64,000 nucleotides of DNA from Flavobacterium succinicans LMG 10402 (GCF_000611675.1 NZ_JATV01000005.1:62001-126000); one strand, 5' to 3'; counted from the stretch's first letter, positions 9,561 through 18,614 are shown. Numbers and translations: made by a program. The notes: generated by a model from the sequence alone, not told the origin.

Positions 9561-9674
9561 AAAACAAATCGATTACACATTGGCACCAATACTAAATGGT
9601 TAAATAAAGAATAAAATTAAACACCCCATAAAAAGAAGACCCTACTCCATGCGTAAAAAGAAGTATTAATTTAA

Positions 9675-9682
9675 TAAGTTTG
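9675..9682 (+). promoter_or_regulatory. -7 promoter element of yggS
   Basis: TAAGTTTG matches TAnnTTTG and lies 43 bases before the ATG at 9725. No clear -33 element is visible. Its position argues against translation starting at the in-frame TTG at 9680. Confidence 0.4.
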
Positions 9683-9724
9683 CTTAAGGATAACAAAGCC
9701 GGAAGATCTATAAAAAATTACATC

Positions 9725-10384
9725 ATGCCAATAGCTGAAAATTTACTAAAAATAAAGGAATCACTTCCAGAACAAGTAACACTAGTAGCGGTTTCAAAAA
9801 CCAAACCCGTATCAGATTTGATGCAAGCTTACAATGCAGGACAACGTATTTTTGGCGAAAATAAAATCCAAGAAATGGTGGATAAATGGGAACAAATGCC
9901 CAAGAATATCGCTTGGCATATGATTGGTCATGTTCAAACTAATAAAGTCAAATATATGGCGCCCTTTGTTTCACTAATTCACGGTGTAGATAGCCTTAAA
10001 TTATTAGTAGAAATCAACAAACAAGCGCTAAAAAACAACCGAATTATTGATTGCTTATTACAAATTTATATCGCCGAGGAAGAATCAAAATTTGGTTTGG
10101 ACGAACAAGAATTACAACAACTCCTCTCCTCTCCTACTTTTACCCAAATGAAAAACATTAAAATTGTTGGACTCATGGGGATGGCAACCTTTACCAATGA
10201 TCAAAACCAAATCAAAAAAGAATTCACCCACTTAAAATCTATGTTTGATAACATACAAAAACTGGAAACAACAAACTGCCAACTGAGCACTATTTCTATG
10301 GGAATGTCTGGCGATTACTCATTAGCTATCGAATGTGGTAGTACTATGGTTAGAATAGGAAGTAGTATCTTTGGCGGTAGATAA
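9725..10384 (+). CDS. YggS family pyridoxal phosphate homeostasis protein
   Basis: The protein binds PLP without known catalysis and helps keep free PLP in balance in the cytoplasm. Typical YggS signatures are present: LVAVSKTKP with the PLP-binding Lys, FGENKIQEM, WHMIGHVQTNKVK and, near the C-terminus, SMGMSGDYSLAIECGSTMVR. The ATG at 9725 gives a 219-residue product of normal family length; the longer open frame starts within the promoter. It is a single gene upstream of the exonuclease fusion gene. Confidence 0.9.
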   Translation: MPIAENLLKIKESLPEQVTLVAVSKTKPVSDLMQAYNAGQRIFGENKIQEMVDKWEQMPKNIAWHMIGHVQTNKVKYMAPFVSLIHGVDSLKLLVEINKQALKNNRIIDCLLQIYIAEEESKFGLDEQELQQLLSSPTFTQMKNIKIVGLMGMATFTNDQNQIKKEFTHLKSMFDNIQKLETTNCQLSTISMGMSGDYSLAIECGSTMVRIGSSIFGGR

Positions 10385-10457
10385 TTATCAATGATTCTAG
10401 ATTAAGGATATATGATGTATAAACTGATTACTATAAACTGAAAACTGAACACTGAAT

Positions 10458-11819
10458 TTGTACGCAATACTTGACATAGAAACCACAGGAGGACAATTTA
10501 ACGAAGAAGGAATCACCGAGATTGCTATTTATAAATTTGACGGTCACGAAATAGTAGATCAATTTATTAGTTTGGTTAATCCTGAAATCCCCATACAGCC
10601 TTTTGTGGTAAAATTGACTGGGATTAATAATGCCATGTTAACTTCGGCTCCTAAATTTTTTGAAATCGCCAAACGTATCATCGAAATCACTAACGATTGC
10701 ATTTTAGTAGCACACAATGCTAGTTTTGATTGTAGAATATTACGAACTGAGTTTCGTCGTTTAGGCTATGATTTCAACATCAAATCATTGTGCACTGTTG
10801 AGTTGTCTCAAAAATTACTACCCGAACAACCTTCACATAGTTTAGGAAAATTAGTGCGAGCACTTGGCATCCCAATGGCTGACAGACATCGTGCGAGTGG
10901 CGATGCATTGGCTACCGTAAAACTCTTTAAACTTTTATTAGAAAAAGATATTGAAAAAACCATCATCAAACAGTTGATCAAAACTGAAATTGAGAAAGGA
11001 ATCGCACCAAAACTCTTAGATATTGTTCAAAATATGCCCTCAAAGACGGGGATCTATTATATTCATAACGATAAAGGCAACCTGATTTATATTGGTAAAA
11101 GCCGAAATATAAAAAAGAGAATTAACCAACATTTTACTGGAAAGTCAAACAAGTGCAAGAAAATTCAAGCCGAAGTATTTACTGTAACGTATGAAGAAAC
11201 CGGAAGTGAATTGATTGCTTTACTCAAAGAAAGTGAAGAAATCAAAATCAACAAACCCATTTTGAATCGTGCCCAACGTAAAAGTATTTTTCAATTGGCA
11301 CTCTATTCCGAAAAAGATAAAAATGGCTACTTGAACCTAAAAATTCAAAAATACGATGGGCGAAAAAAAGAAATTACATCCTTTTCATCCTTGCAAGAAG
11401 CTAAAAACACAGTTCTTAAAATTACATCCAAATATCATCTTTGCCAGAAATTAACCGGACTATATCAAACTAAGAAAGAGTGTTTTCAATATACTATAAA
11501 AGAGTGTGATGGCGCCTGTGTTGGCGAAGTTTCAGCGGAAGACTACAACCAAAGAGTAGAACTTTTCATAAAAGAGCACGACTTTGAAAGTCAAAACATG
11601 ATTATTCTTGACAAAGGACGCAAGTATAGCGAACGATCTGCGGTGCTAATAGAAAACGGTATTTACAAAGGTTATGCTTTTTATGACTTAAATTACCAAA
11701 TCACAAATCCGGAGATATTGGCTAATATTTTAATTCCGATGCAAAACAATCGCGATGCTAAAAACATTATTCAGAGCCATATTCGAAAAAGCAAAACACT
11801 GAAAGTGATTCATTTTTAG
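10458..11819 (+). CDS. DnaQ-like 3'-5' exonuclease fused to GIY-YIG endonuclease domain
   Basis: The start is TTG at 10458, since the exonuclease domain begins at once (YAILDIETTGG, ExoI acidic pair). The DEDDh motifs continue with AHNASFDCRIL and end with HRASGDALAT by residue about 155. A GIY-YIG nuclease domain follows near residue 200 (KTGIYYIHN, LIYIGKSRNIKKRI), then a UvrC/Cho-like tail with ECDGACVGE. Such fusions resemble E. coli Cho joined to an epsilon-like exonuclease and probably act in DNA repair. The miaA gene starts 12 bases downstream. Confidence 0.85.
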   Translation: MYAILDIETTGGQFNEEGITEIAIYKFDGHEIVDQFISLVNPEIPIQPFVVKLTGINNAMLTSAPKFFEIAKRIIEITNDCILVAHNASFDCRILRTEFRRLGYDFNIKSLCTVELSQKLLPEQPSHSLGKLVRALGIPMADRHRASGDALATVKLFKLLLEKDIEKTIIKQLIKTEIEKGIAPKLLDIVQNMPSKTGIYYIHNDKGNLIYIGKSRNIKKRINQHFTGKSNKCKKIQAEVFTVTYEETGSELIALLKESEEIKINKPILNRAQRKSIFQLALYSEKDKNGYLNLKIQKYDGRKKEITSFSSLQEAKNTVLKITSKYHLCQKLTGLYQTKKECFQYTIKECDGACVGEVSAEDYNQRVELFIKEHDFESQNMIILDKGRKYSERSAVLIENGIYKGYAFYDLNYQITNPEILANILIPMQNNRDAKNIIQSHIRKSKTLKVIHF

Positions 11820-11831
11820 AGATTCAAAACA

Positions 11832-12752
11832 ATGAAATATTTAATTACTATTGTGGGGCCAACAGCTATTGGAAAAACAGCTTTAAGCATTCTACTGGCT
11901 CAGCATTATAACTGTGAAATTGTTTCGTGCGATAGTAGGCAATTTTTTAAAGAAATGCGTATTGGGACGGCGGTACCTTCACTTGAGGAACTCAAATCGG
12001 CTCGGCACCATTGTATTCAAAACAAATCTATTTTTGAAAATTATACGGTTGGAGATTATGAAAAAGAAGCGCTATCAAAAATAGACGAATTATTTACGAC
12101 CAATGATTATGTGGTTTTTGTAGGAGGTTCTGGGCTTTATGTTGACGCGGTTTTAACAGGTTTCGATACTTTTCCTGAAATTGACCCTGCGGTGCGAACA
12201 AGCATTCAATTGCAGTATGAAAAAGAAGGTATAGCTTATTTACAAGAGCAACTAAAGGCGCTAGATCACTATTATTTTGAAAAAATAACGCTTGAAAATC
12301 CCCAAACACTATTGAATCCTCAGCGGATGATGCGTTTTGTTGAAGTGTGTATGGGTAGTGGAAAACCTTATTCTTCTTTCTTAAATCAAAAGAAAAACAA
12401 CCGAAATTTTATTCCGATCATCATTGGTCTTGAAGCCGAAAGAGCTCTTATGTACGACCGCATCAATCAACGCGTGGATATCATGATCGAGGAAGGTTTA
12501 CTGGATGAAGCTAGAAGTTTGTATCCTCATAAAGCCTTGAATGCTCTGCAAACGGTGGGTTATAGAGAGTTATTCAGCCATTTTGATGGCGAATGCGAGT
12601 TGGCATTTGCTATTGAGGAAATAAAGAAGAATACCCGACGTTTTTCAAAACGACAACTTACTTGGTTTAAACGAAAAGAAAATACTAAATGGTTTGATTT
12701 TACAACCGATAAAAATGTTATTATCGAACATATTGACTCAAAAATGACATAA
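11832..12752 (+). CDS. miaA: tRNA dimethylallyltransferase
   Basis: The enzyme transfers a dimethylallyl group to A37 of tRNAs that read codons starting with U. The P-loop GPTAIGKT lies at residues 8-15, SCDSRQFF follows as the substrate motif, and the C-terminal QTVGYREL and RRFSKRQLTWF motifs are standard for MiaA. The length of 306 residues is normal. Only 12 bases separate it from the exonuclease fusion gene, so the two are likely co-transcribed. Confidence 0.93.
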   Translation: MKYLITIVGPTAIGKTALSILLAQHYNCEIVSCDSRQFFKEMRIGTAVPSLEELKSARHHCIQNKSIFENYTVGDYEKEALSKIDELFTTNDYVVFVGGSGLYVDAVLTGFDTFPEIDPAVRTSIQLQYEKEGIAYLQEQLKALDHYYFEKITLENPQTLLNPQRMMRFVEVCMGSGKPYSSFLNQKKNNRNFIPIIIGLEAERALMYDRINQRVDIMIEEGLLDEARSLYPHKALNALQTVGYRELFSHFDGECELAFAIEEIKKNTRRFSKRQLTWFKRKENTKWFDFTTDKNVIIEHIDSKMT

Positions 12753-12775
12753 TAAAAAATCCTAAATGCTGCTCA

Positions 12776-12850
12776 TTTAGCCCCGACAGAAGGGATAAAC
12801 CTTGTGCACCGGGGTTCGGCGGACAAGTTTAGGAATGATGGCGGGTACGA
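12776..12850 (+). ncRNA. Structured element resembling flavo-1 RNA motif, copy 1
   Basis: Downstream of miaA the sequence runs AGCCCCGACAG, then a hairpin with arms AAAC(C)TTGT (12797-12805) and ACAAGTTT (12823-12830), then GATGGCGGG. The same order (CCCCG.TAG, hairpin, TAGCGGG-like end) recurs at 29845-29929 (minus) and 49417-49505. The name flavo-1 is from memory of a Bacteroidota RNA motif and was not checked. Apart from this element, the gap from 12753 to 12925 holds nothing visible. Confidence 0.5.
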
Positions 12851-12925
12851 TGTTTATTAAAATGCCGAATGTTTTGCTCCTAATTTTTACGAATACACTT
12901 TGTTTACCTCTTAAAACTTTTTTGA

Positions 12926-13666
12926 ATGCCTATATCCCCAAATTTCTCTTCGATCTTGTCTAAAGACTGGGAGATCAATTTTACACAATGTGCGCCTAAT
13001 GGCTTTTTGAAATATACGGAATTATGCAATTTGTTGCAATTGACTGCGGCGGCACACTCAGAATTGGGTGGTATTAGTTTTGCCGACATGCAGGAGTTTC
13101 ACCAAGCGTGGGTCTTGAGCAGAATGCGAGTTGAAATTGAGTCTTTACCTAAATGGGGAGACACGGTAACGGTGAGTACTTGGATAAATTCTCTCGAAAA
13201 TTCGCGTTCCGTACGGGCTTTAGAAGTACATGTTAACGGAAAAAAAATTGTAGGATCAGAAACGTTTTGGGCGGTTTTTAATACTCAAAAGCGTCGACCT
13301 GAAGCCTTGGCCTTGCCTTATGAACATTTTGAGCTGTATCCGGATAAAAAGGCCACAAAGGATAGTTTTTCAAAAATAGACATTCATCACGAAAAAGAGA
13401 TTTTGTTTGAAAAAACGGTTTGTCTTTCAGATTTAGACATTGTAAACCATGTTAACAACGTAAAATATTTTGAATGGTGCCTTGATTTGGTGGACACTGA
13501 GCTTATTTTAAAACAAAGATTGGATAGTTTTGAGATGAATTTTTTGAAAGAATTATCACTGAAGGATTCGGTTCAAATTCACGAAAATAGCAAAGAGGAG
13601 GAAACTATTTTTTCTATTACCAAAGAGGACAAAACCTGCTTTGCGTTGCAATTACATTTTAAATAA
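12926..13666 (+). CDS. Acyl-ACP thioesterase
   Basis: The 246-residue protein resembles bacterial acyl-ACP thioesterases, which release fatty acids from acyl carrier protein. It has a double hot-dog layout: an N-terminal half with HSELGGISFADM and WVLSRMRVEI, and a second half starting near CLSDLDIVNHVNNVKYFEW, which carries the Asn/His residues typical of the family active site. A bidirectional terminator separates it from the convergent response regulator gene. Confidence 0.85.
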   Translation: MPISPNFSSILSKDWEINFTQCAPNGFLKYTELCNLLQLTAAAHSELGGISFADMQEFHQAWVLSRMRVEIESLPKWGDTVTVSTWINSLENSRSVRALEVHVNGKKIVGSETFWAVFNTQKRRPEALALPYEHFELYPDKKATKDSFSKIDIHHEKEILFEKTVCLSDLDIVNHVNNVKYFEWCLDLVDTELILKQRLDSFEMNFLKELSLKDSVQIHENSKEEETIFSITKEDKTCFALQLHFK

Positions 13667-13700
13667 AAAAAAAGCTTCGAAACATTTCGAAGCTTTTTTT
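13667..13700. terminator. Bidirectional terminator
   Basis: AAAAAAAGCTTCGAAA and its inverted copy, with a tiny loop and T/A runs on both sides, serve the convergent thioesterase and response regulator genes. Confidence 0.8.
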
Positions 13701-13701
13701 G

Positions 13702-14418
13702 TTATGCTGTAGTGTTACTTTTTACTACTAGTCTAAATCCTTCACCGTGGATGTTTAAAATTTCAACATCTTCGTCTGGTTTTAGGTATTTTCTTAATTT
13801 GGCGATGTACACGTCCATACTTCTTGAAGTAAAGTAGTTATCATCTCTCCAGATTTTGGTCAAGGCTAATTCTCTTGGCATCAAATCATTTTCATGCAGA
13901 ATTAACATCTTAAGTAATTCATTCTCTTTTGGTGATAATTTCACCGGCTCTTCATCTTGAAAAGTCAAAAATCTCAATTTTGAATTCAAGTGGAATTTAC
14001 CAATATTGAATTCAAATTGAATCTGATCTGTTTTCACTTCAGAAGATTTTCTTTGAATGATGGCTTTAATTTTCATTAACAACACTTCTGAGTCAAAAGG
14101 TTTGTTAAGGTAATCATCGGCACCTGCTTTGTAACCTTTCATCACATCTTCTTTCATCGTTTTTGCGGTTAAGAATATGATTGGCACTTCGCTGTTTTTT
14201 TCACGGATTTCTTTGGCAAGTGTGTATCCGTCTTTGTATGGCATCATTACGTCTAAAATACAAAGATCGTAACTATCTTTTTTAAACTTCTCAAAACCTT
14301 CCATTCCATTTTTAGCTAAAACAACCTCAAAGTCATTTAGCATTAAATAGTCTTTTAAAACAGCTCCAAAATTCAAATCGTCTTCTACAAGTAGAATTTT
14401 TTTATTTACATTTTCCAT
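13702..14418 (-). CDS. OmpR-family response regulator
   Basis: The 238-residue regulator has a receiver domain with the phospho-acceptor Asp in LCILDVMMPYKDG and the switch Thr in IIFLTAK. A winged-helix DNA-binding domain with KLSPKENELLKML, TSRSMDVYIAKLRKYL and the terminal GEGFRLV follows from about residue 135. The paired sensor kinase gene lies 3 bases upstream, so they form one operon. It resembles the RprY class of Bacteroidota, but the target genes are unknown. Confidence 0.9.
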   Translation of the reverse strand: MENVNKKILLVEDDLNFGAVLKDYLMLNDFEVVLAKNGMEGFEKFKKDSYDLCILDVMMPYKDGYTLAKEIREKNSEVPIIFLTAKTMKEDVMKGYKAGADDYLNKPFDSEVLLMKIKAIIQRKSSEVKTDQIQFEFNIGKFHLNSKLRFLTFQDEEPVKLSPKENELLKMLILHENDLMPRELALTKIWRDDNYFTSRSMDVYIAKLRKYLKPDEDVEILNIHGEGFRLVVKSNTTA

Positions 14419-14421
14419 TTG

Positions 14422-16005
14422 CTAATTTATTAGTGGTATTTTTATTATAAAGGTACTCCCTTTTCCTTTTTCACTTTCTACGTATACTTGACCGTTATGG
14501 TCTTCTACTATTTGTTTTACATAGGCTAATCCAAGACCGTGCCCTTTTACATTGTGCAAATCGCCCGTATGCTCTCGATAAAATTTTTCAAATACTCTTT
14601 TTTGAGCGGCTTTGCTCATCCCAAGACCATTATCTTTAATTTTTATTAAAAGCATGTCCTTGATGTTTTCGGTATAAACATCAATTTTAGGTGGCCCTTG
14701 GGTGTATTTGATCGCGTTTTCTAAAATATTCACAATTACATTGGTGAAATGAAAATCATTTAATAAAACCGTAGTTCTATTGGCACCAAAATGCAATTTC
14801 AAACTTCCTTCTCTGTCTTCCAAAATCAAATTAACATGTTCGATAGCATCCTCAATGATTTCTTCTGCATTAGTGGACTCTTTAATAATATCCAACTCCT
14901 TTTTTTCTAATTTCGAAATTCGAAGTACGTTTTCTACTTGAGCATGCATTCGCTTGTTTTCTTCCCGAATCATTCCAAGGTACTTAAACACTTTTTCTTT
15001 GTCATCAATAATCTTTGGATTCCGAATTGCATCTAAAGCTAAATTTATCGTAGCAATAGGTGTTTTAAATTCATGTGTCATATTATTGATGAAATCGGTT
15101 TTGATCTCTGAAATTTGTCTTTGACGAATCAATTGATTCAAAGCCGATGTATAAGCAATCAAAATAATCAACGTAAAAATGACCGATAAAACGGTAATAC
15201 TTACCAACTCTGACAATAAAAACTTCTTTTTATTCGGGAACGTTACCAATAACTTATACTTCTCTGTTCCTTCATTATCGGTGAAAATCGGCGTTGTATA
15301 CGTTGCATTTTTCTCGTAGGTAAAATTCTCAGATCGAATTTTGGTTGCTAATCCATTACTATACACCCCAAATTCAAAATGAGTATTAACCCCATTTGCT
15401 TCCAATTCTTTTTTAATCAATTTAGTAAGAACGTCATTCGATACTCGTTCATGTATCGGCAAAGCGGCAGCAAAATCTTTATAGGTAATTTCTAATTGGG
15501 CATTATCTAAAATTGCTAAACTACCTGACTTTTCAATTTTCACATCAGGTATTAAACTTTTTTGATAGTCGTAATCATCAATACCATTGTTATTATAAAT
15601 CTCCGTCTTTCGCTTGGAATTAAAACTTTTAAATTTTAAATCATCTTTTTCACCTGAAGAAAAAGTTGGATTAATATTATAGTCTTCAGAAATAATACTA
15701 TTGGAATACACAATAGTTTTATTGGTTTTTTTATTCTTTTGAACTAGGGTGAATTCCAAAATATCTTCACGTTGAGGAATCTTACCTGTACTATCTTTTA
15801 GTTTATTAATGTTGTTGTAGAAATTATAAGCTTCTTGCTTTTCGAGTTTTTCGGCTACATTTCCAATTACTTGTTTGACATGAAATTTAAATTGCTCATC
15901 GTTATTGTTAAAGGAAGAGTTAAACCAATACACTTGAACAAGAATAATCCCAATTAGGGACAAACTCATTAACAATACCAATAATCTAAAAAACATTCTA
16001 TTCAT
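14422..16005 (-). CDS. Membrane sensor histidine kinase
   Basis: The 527-residue kinase has a first membrane helix at residues 6-26 and a second near 270-290, enclosing a periplasmic sensor region of about 240 residues. No HAMP domain is evident between the second helix and the HisKA domain. The phospho-acceptor His lies in NNMTHEFKTP; ATPase motifs include NILENAIKYT, KDNGLGMSK and GHGLGLAYVKQIV. It is RprX-like and partners the response regulator just downstream. A -7 promoter element ends only four bases before this ATG, so the transcript may be leaderless. Confidence 0.9.
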   Translation of the reverse strand: MNRMFFRLLVLLMSLSLIGIILVQVYWFNSSFNNNDEQFKFHVKQVIGNVAEKLEKQEAYNFYNNINKLKDSTGKIPQREDILEFTLVQKNKKTNKTIVYSNSIISEDYNINPTFSSGEKDDLKFKSFNSKRKTEIYNNNGIDDYDYQKSLIPDVKIEKSGSLAILDNAQLEITYKDFAAALPIHERVSNDVLTKLIKKELEANGVNTHFEFGVYSNGLATKIRSENFTYEKNATYTTPIFTDNEGTEKYKLLVTFPNKKKFLLSELVSITVLSVIFTLIILIAYTSALNQLIRQRQISEIKTDFINNMTHEFKTPIATINLALDAIRNPKIIDDKEKVFKYLGMIREENKRMHAQVENVLRISKLEKKELDIIKESTNAEEIIEDAIEHVNLILEDREGSLKLHFGANRTTVLLNDFHFTNVIVNILENAIKYTQGPPKIDVYTENIKDMLLIKIKDNGLGMSKAAQKRVFEKFYREHTGDLHNVKGHGLGLAYVKQIVEDHNGQVYVESEKGKGSTFIIKIPLIN

Positions 16006-16009
16006 GCCA

Positions 16010-16017
16010 CAAAATTA
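16010..16017 (-). promoter_or_regulatory. -7 promoter element of sensor kinase operon
   Basis: Read on the minus strand, TAATTTTG is followed by four bases and then the ATG of the kinase gene. No clear -33 element is visible. Confidence 0.4.
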
Positions 16018-16084
16018 ACATTTTAACAATATAATAAATAATGCATTAACCAAATATTAACAATTAATCCTCAAATTGTTGTTT

Positions 16085-16660
16085 CTATAAAATATTAAGA
16101 ATTTTAACAACTTGCTTTTCTGTATTAACAAGGGAGTCATTATTAATTACAAATTGACTTTTTTCGAGGCGTTGTTCATCCGTCCATTGCGCCTTCATCC
16201 GTTGAATAATTTGTTCTTTGGAAGCAGCATCCCTTTGCATAACTCTTTGAATTCTAACAGATTCAGAAGCAATAACAGTAATTACAGCATGACATTTTGT
16301 ATCGCCACCACTTTCAAATAAAATGGCCGATTCATAAATTACATAGTCAAAATTTTGATGATTTTCTAGCCAAGAAGCAAAGTGTCTGGCCACTGCGGGA
16401 TGTACAATAGCATTTAACTGTTGTAATTTATCTTTGTCTGAAAAAACAAGAGAAGCTAATTTTTTACGATCAAGAACACCATTTTCAAATATAGTTTGTC
16501 CAAACGCTTTTTGAATGGCTAATAGAATACTAGGGTCTTTCATGACCTCTTTCCCAGCTTCGTCAGCAATATAAACAGGTAAACCATGCGCTTTAAAAAT
16601 AGTCGCTACAGTTGTTTTACCGCTTCCAATACCACCTGTTAAGCCAATAATTTTGGTCAT
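16085..16660 (-). CDS. coaE: Dephospho-CoA kinase
   Basis: It catalyses the last step of coenzyme A synthesis, phosphorylating dephospho-CoA. The P-loop GLTGGIGSGKT lies at residues 6-16, and YIADEAGKEVM and VHPAVARHF follow as family signatures. The 191-residue length is normal. The start codon abuts the stop codon of the upstream glycosyltransferase gene with no gap, so both are in one operon. Confidence 0.93.
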   Translation of the reverse strand: MTKIIGLTGGIGSGKTTVATIFKAHGLPVYIADEAGKEVMKDPSILLAIQKAFGQTIFENGVLDRKKLASLVFSDKDKLQQLNAIVHPAVARHFASWLENHQNFDYVIYESAILFESGGDTKCHAVITVIASESVRIQRVMQRDAASKEQIIQRMKAQWTDEQRLEKSQFVINNDSLVNTEKQVVKILNIL

Positions 16661-17665
16661 TTAAAGTTTAAAAAAAAGTTCAGGAAAAGCCTCCTGCGGT
16701 TTTTGTTTCAACACAATGATTTTTAAATACGAAAGCAAAAAACCTGTACCATAGCCCCAAAACTGTTTCCAAACGGCTACTACAGACAAATATCCAATTT
16801 TAATGTTTTTGTTTTGAATAGAAGAGGTAATAAAAAGTACTAGAAAATAAACAAAGTACAATTGCAGTAAAAAATCAAAATGTTGACTGAACAAATACAA
16901 AAACACTGATAGTAAAAAGCCTAGTATAAATAGACTTGGAAAAAAGAAGGTCAATTTATTGTATTTAGGATACCAGCTGTTTAAAATTGGTCTTGCTTTT
17001 CCAAATTTATTAACTTGGATTGAAAATTTTTCCCAATCTATTCGACGTTTATGATACACGTAAGCCGAAGGAATCAATTTAGTATCAAAACCTAATTCCC
17101 ATAAACGAATCGATAAGTCGGGATCTTCACCAGGATGAATATCACCAAATCCTTTAGATAATTCAAAAGCCTTGCGCGACAATCCCATATTAAAACTTCT
17201 TGGCTGGAATTTTCCAATTTTTTCAGAACCGCCACGAATACCACCGGTAGTTAAAAAAGAAGTCATGGCAAAATTGATTGCTTTTTGAATGTCCGAAAAA
17301 CTATCTAATGCTTTATCCGGCCCACCAAAACAATCTACATAGTGCTCTTGCAATGAATTAGACACTTCCTGTAAATAGTTCGAAGGAATAATACAATCCG
17401 AATCAAAAATGATAAAATAATTTCCTCTTGCTTTTTGCATACCAAAATTCCTAGAATCACCAGGCCCTGAATTGGGTTTAAAGTAGTAAGAAATATTCAA
17501 TGAAGTAGCATATTTTTCGAGAACTTCCTGACATCGAATTGTTGAACCATCTTCTACAATAACAATTTCATAAACGTCTGGGTACTCCATTTTAGTTAAA
17601 CTCATTAAAAGTTCATCAATTTCATCAGGACGATTATAAACCGGGATTATTAACGAAAAAAACAT
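16661..17665 (-). CDS. Family 2 glycosyltransferase, membrane-anchored
   Basis: The 334-residue protein has an N-terminal GT-A fold: LIIPVYNRPDEI, IVIVEDGST, the metal-binding YFIIFDSDC near residue 92, and GEDPDLSIRLWELG near 190. Two hydrophobic segments near 245-290 would anchor it in the inner membrane, with the catalytic domain in the cytoplasm. It likely adds a sugar in surface polysaccharide or glycan synthesis; donor and acceptor cannot be read. It is co-transcribed with coaE. Confidence 0.88.
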   Translation of the reverse strand: MFFSLIIPVYNRPDEIDELLMSLTKMEYPDVYEIVIVEDGSTIRCQEVLEKYATSLNISYYFKPNSGPGDSRNFGMQKARGNYFIIFDSDCIIPSNYLQEVSNSLQEHYVDCFGGPDKALDSFSDIQKAINFAMTSFLTTGGIRGGSEKIGKFQPRSFNMGLSRKAFELSKGFGDIHPGEDPDLSIRLWELGFDTKLIPSAYVYHKRRIDWEKFSIQVNKFGKARPILNSWYPKYNKLTFFFPSLFILGFLLSVFLYLFSQHFDFLLQLYFVYFLVLFITSSIQNKNIKIGYLSVVAVWKQFWGYGTGFLLSYLKIIVLKQKPQEAFPELFFKL

Positions 17666-17710
17666 ATAAAAAAAGTGGTATTAAACTTGTTGTTACTTTA
17701 AAAAGGGATG

Positions 17711-17718
17711 CAAAGATA
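17711..17718 (-). promoter_or_regulatory. -7 promoter element of glycosyltransferase-coaE operon
   Basis: TATCTTTG on the minus strand lies about 45 bases before the glycosyltransferase ATG. No good -33 element is present. Confidence 0.35.
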
Positions 17719-17722
17719 CTAT

Positions 17723-18529
17723 TTATTCAAACATTTCCATTATTTCTTGACTGACTCCTACATTAGAAAATCCGCCATCGTGCATTAAATTTTGCAGCGT
17801 AACTTTTCGGGTAAGATCAGAAAAAAGTGTGACAGTATAATTAGCACAATCCAACGCAGAAGCATTGCCTAAAGGAGCCATTTTTTCAGCATAGTTGATA
17901 AAACCATTAAAACCTTTTACTCCATGCCCCGCTTTGGTTGCTGTGGGAGATTGCGAAATGGTATTGACTCTAACTTTGGACTTCTTTCCAAAAAAATAGC
18001 CAAAACTACGCGCTATAGACTCTAAAAAAGCTTTATTGTCTGCCATGTCATTATAGTCAGGAAAAACGCGCTGAGCTGCCATATACGACAAAGCTACGAT
18101 ACTCCCCCACTCATTCATGGCGTCTTTATGGTACAAAACCTGTAACACTTTATGAAAAGAAACAGCCGAAACATCCCAACCTTTTTGAGTAAAGTCATAA
18201 TTCTGTTGCGTGTAATGATTGCCTTTACGCACATTGACAGACATACCGATAGAATGTAACACAAAGTCAATCTTTCCCCCTAAATGTATCATTGCTTGCT
18301 CTACTAAATTTTCCAAATCAGCTACCGATGTAGCATCAGCAGGAACAACTAGCGCTCCGGTTTTTTTCGCTAAAGCATCTATTGAACCCATTCTAATAGA
18401 AGCAGGCGCATTACTTAATACAAAAACACCACCTTCTTCATGGACTCTCTCAGCGGTTTTCCAGGCAATAGAATTTTCATCTAAAGCCCCAAAAATAATA
18501 CCTCTTTTTCCTTTCAATAAATTGTACAT
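17723..18529 (-). CDS. fabI: Enoyl-ACP reductase, FabI type
   Basis: This short-chain dehydrogenase reduces enoyl-ACP in the last step of each fatty acid elongation cycle. GIIFGALDENSIAW near the N-terminus is the FabI version of the dinucleotide-binding motif, HSIGMS follows near 100, and DYNDMADNKAF gives the Tyr-6-Lys catalytic pair. I chose the ATG at 18529, because a longer frame back to 18559 runs through the transcription terminator hairpin of the upstream fabV gene. Confidence 0.9.
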   Translation of the reverse strand: MYNLLKGKRGIIFGALDENSIAWKTAERVHEEGGVFVLSNAPASIRMGSIDALAKKTGALVVPADATSVADLENLVEQAMIHLGGKIDFVLHSIGMSVNVRKGNHYTQQNYDFTQKGWDVSAVSFHKVLQVLYHKDAMNEWGSIVALSYMAAQRVFPDYNDMADNKAFLESIARSFGYFFGKKSKVRVNTISQSPTATKAGHGVKGFNGFINYAEKMAPLGNASALDCANYTVTLFSDLTRKVTLQNLMHDGGFSNVGVSQEIMEMFE

Positions 18530-18548
18530 ATCTTGTGATTTTTTTCCA

Positions 18549-18598
18549 ACAAAAAACACCTTATTTGATTTTACATTACATAAAACAAATAAGGTGTT
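18549..18598 (-). terminator. Terminator after fabV
   Basis: A 13-bp perfect stem, AACACCTTATTTG at 18555-18567 and its complement at 18586-18598, has an 18-base loop and a T run on the minus strand. It separates fabV from fabI, which therefore needs its own transcription start or read-through. Confidence 0.7.
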
Positions 18599-18614
18599 AC
18601 TCTTTTTTTATCAA

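Noticed and set aside
17723..18529. Loss of the catalytic Tyr in FabI
   Set aside because: The Tyr-6-Lys pair is intact in DYNDMADNK, so the enzyme should be active.
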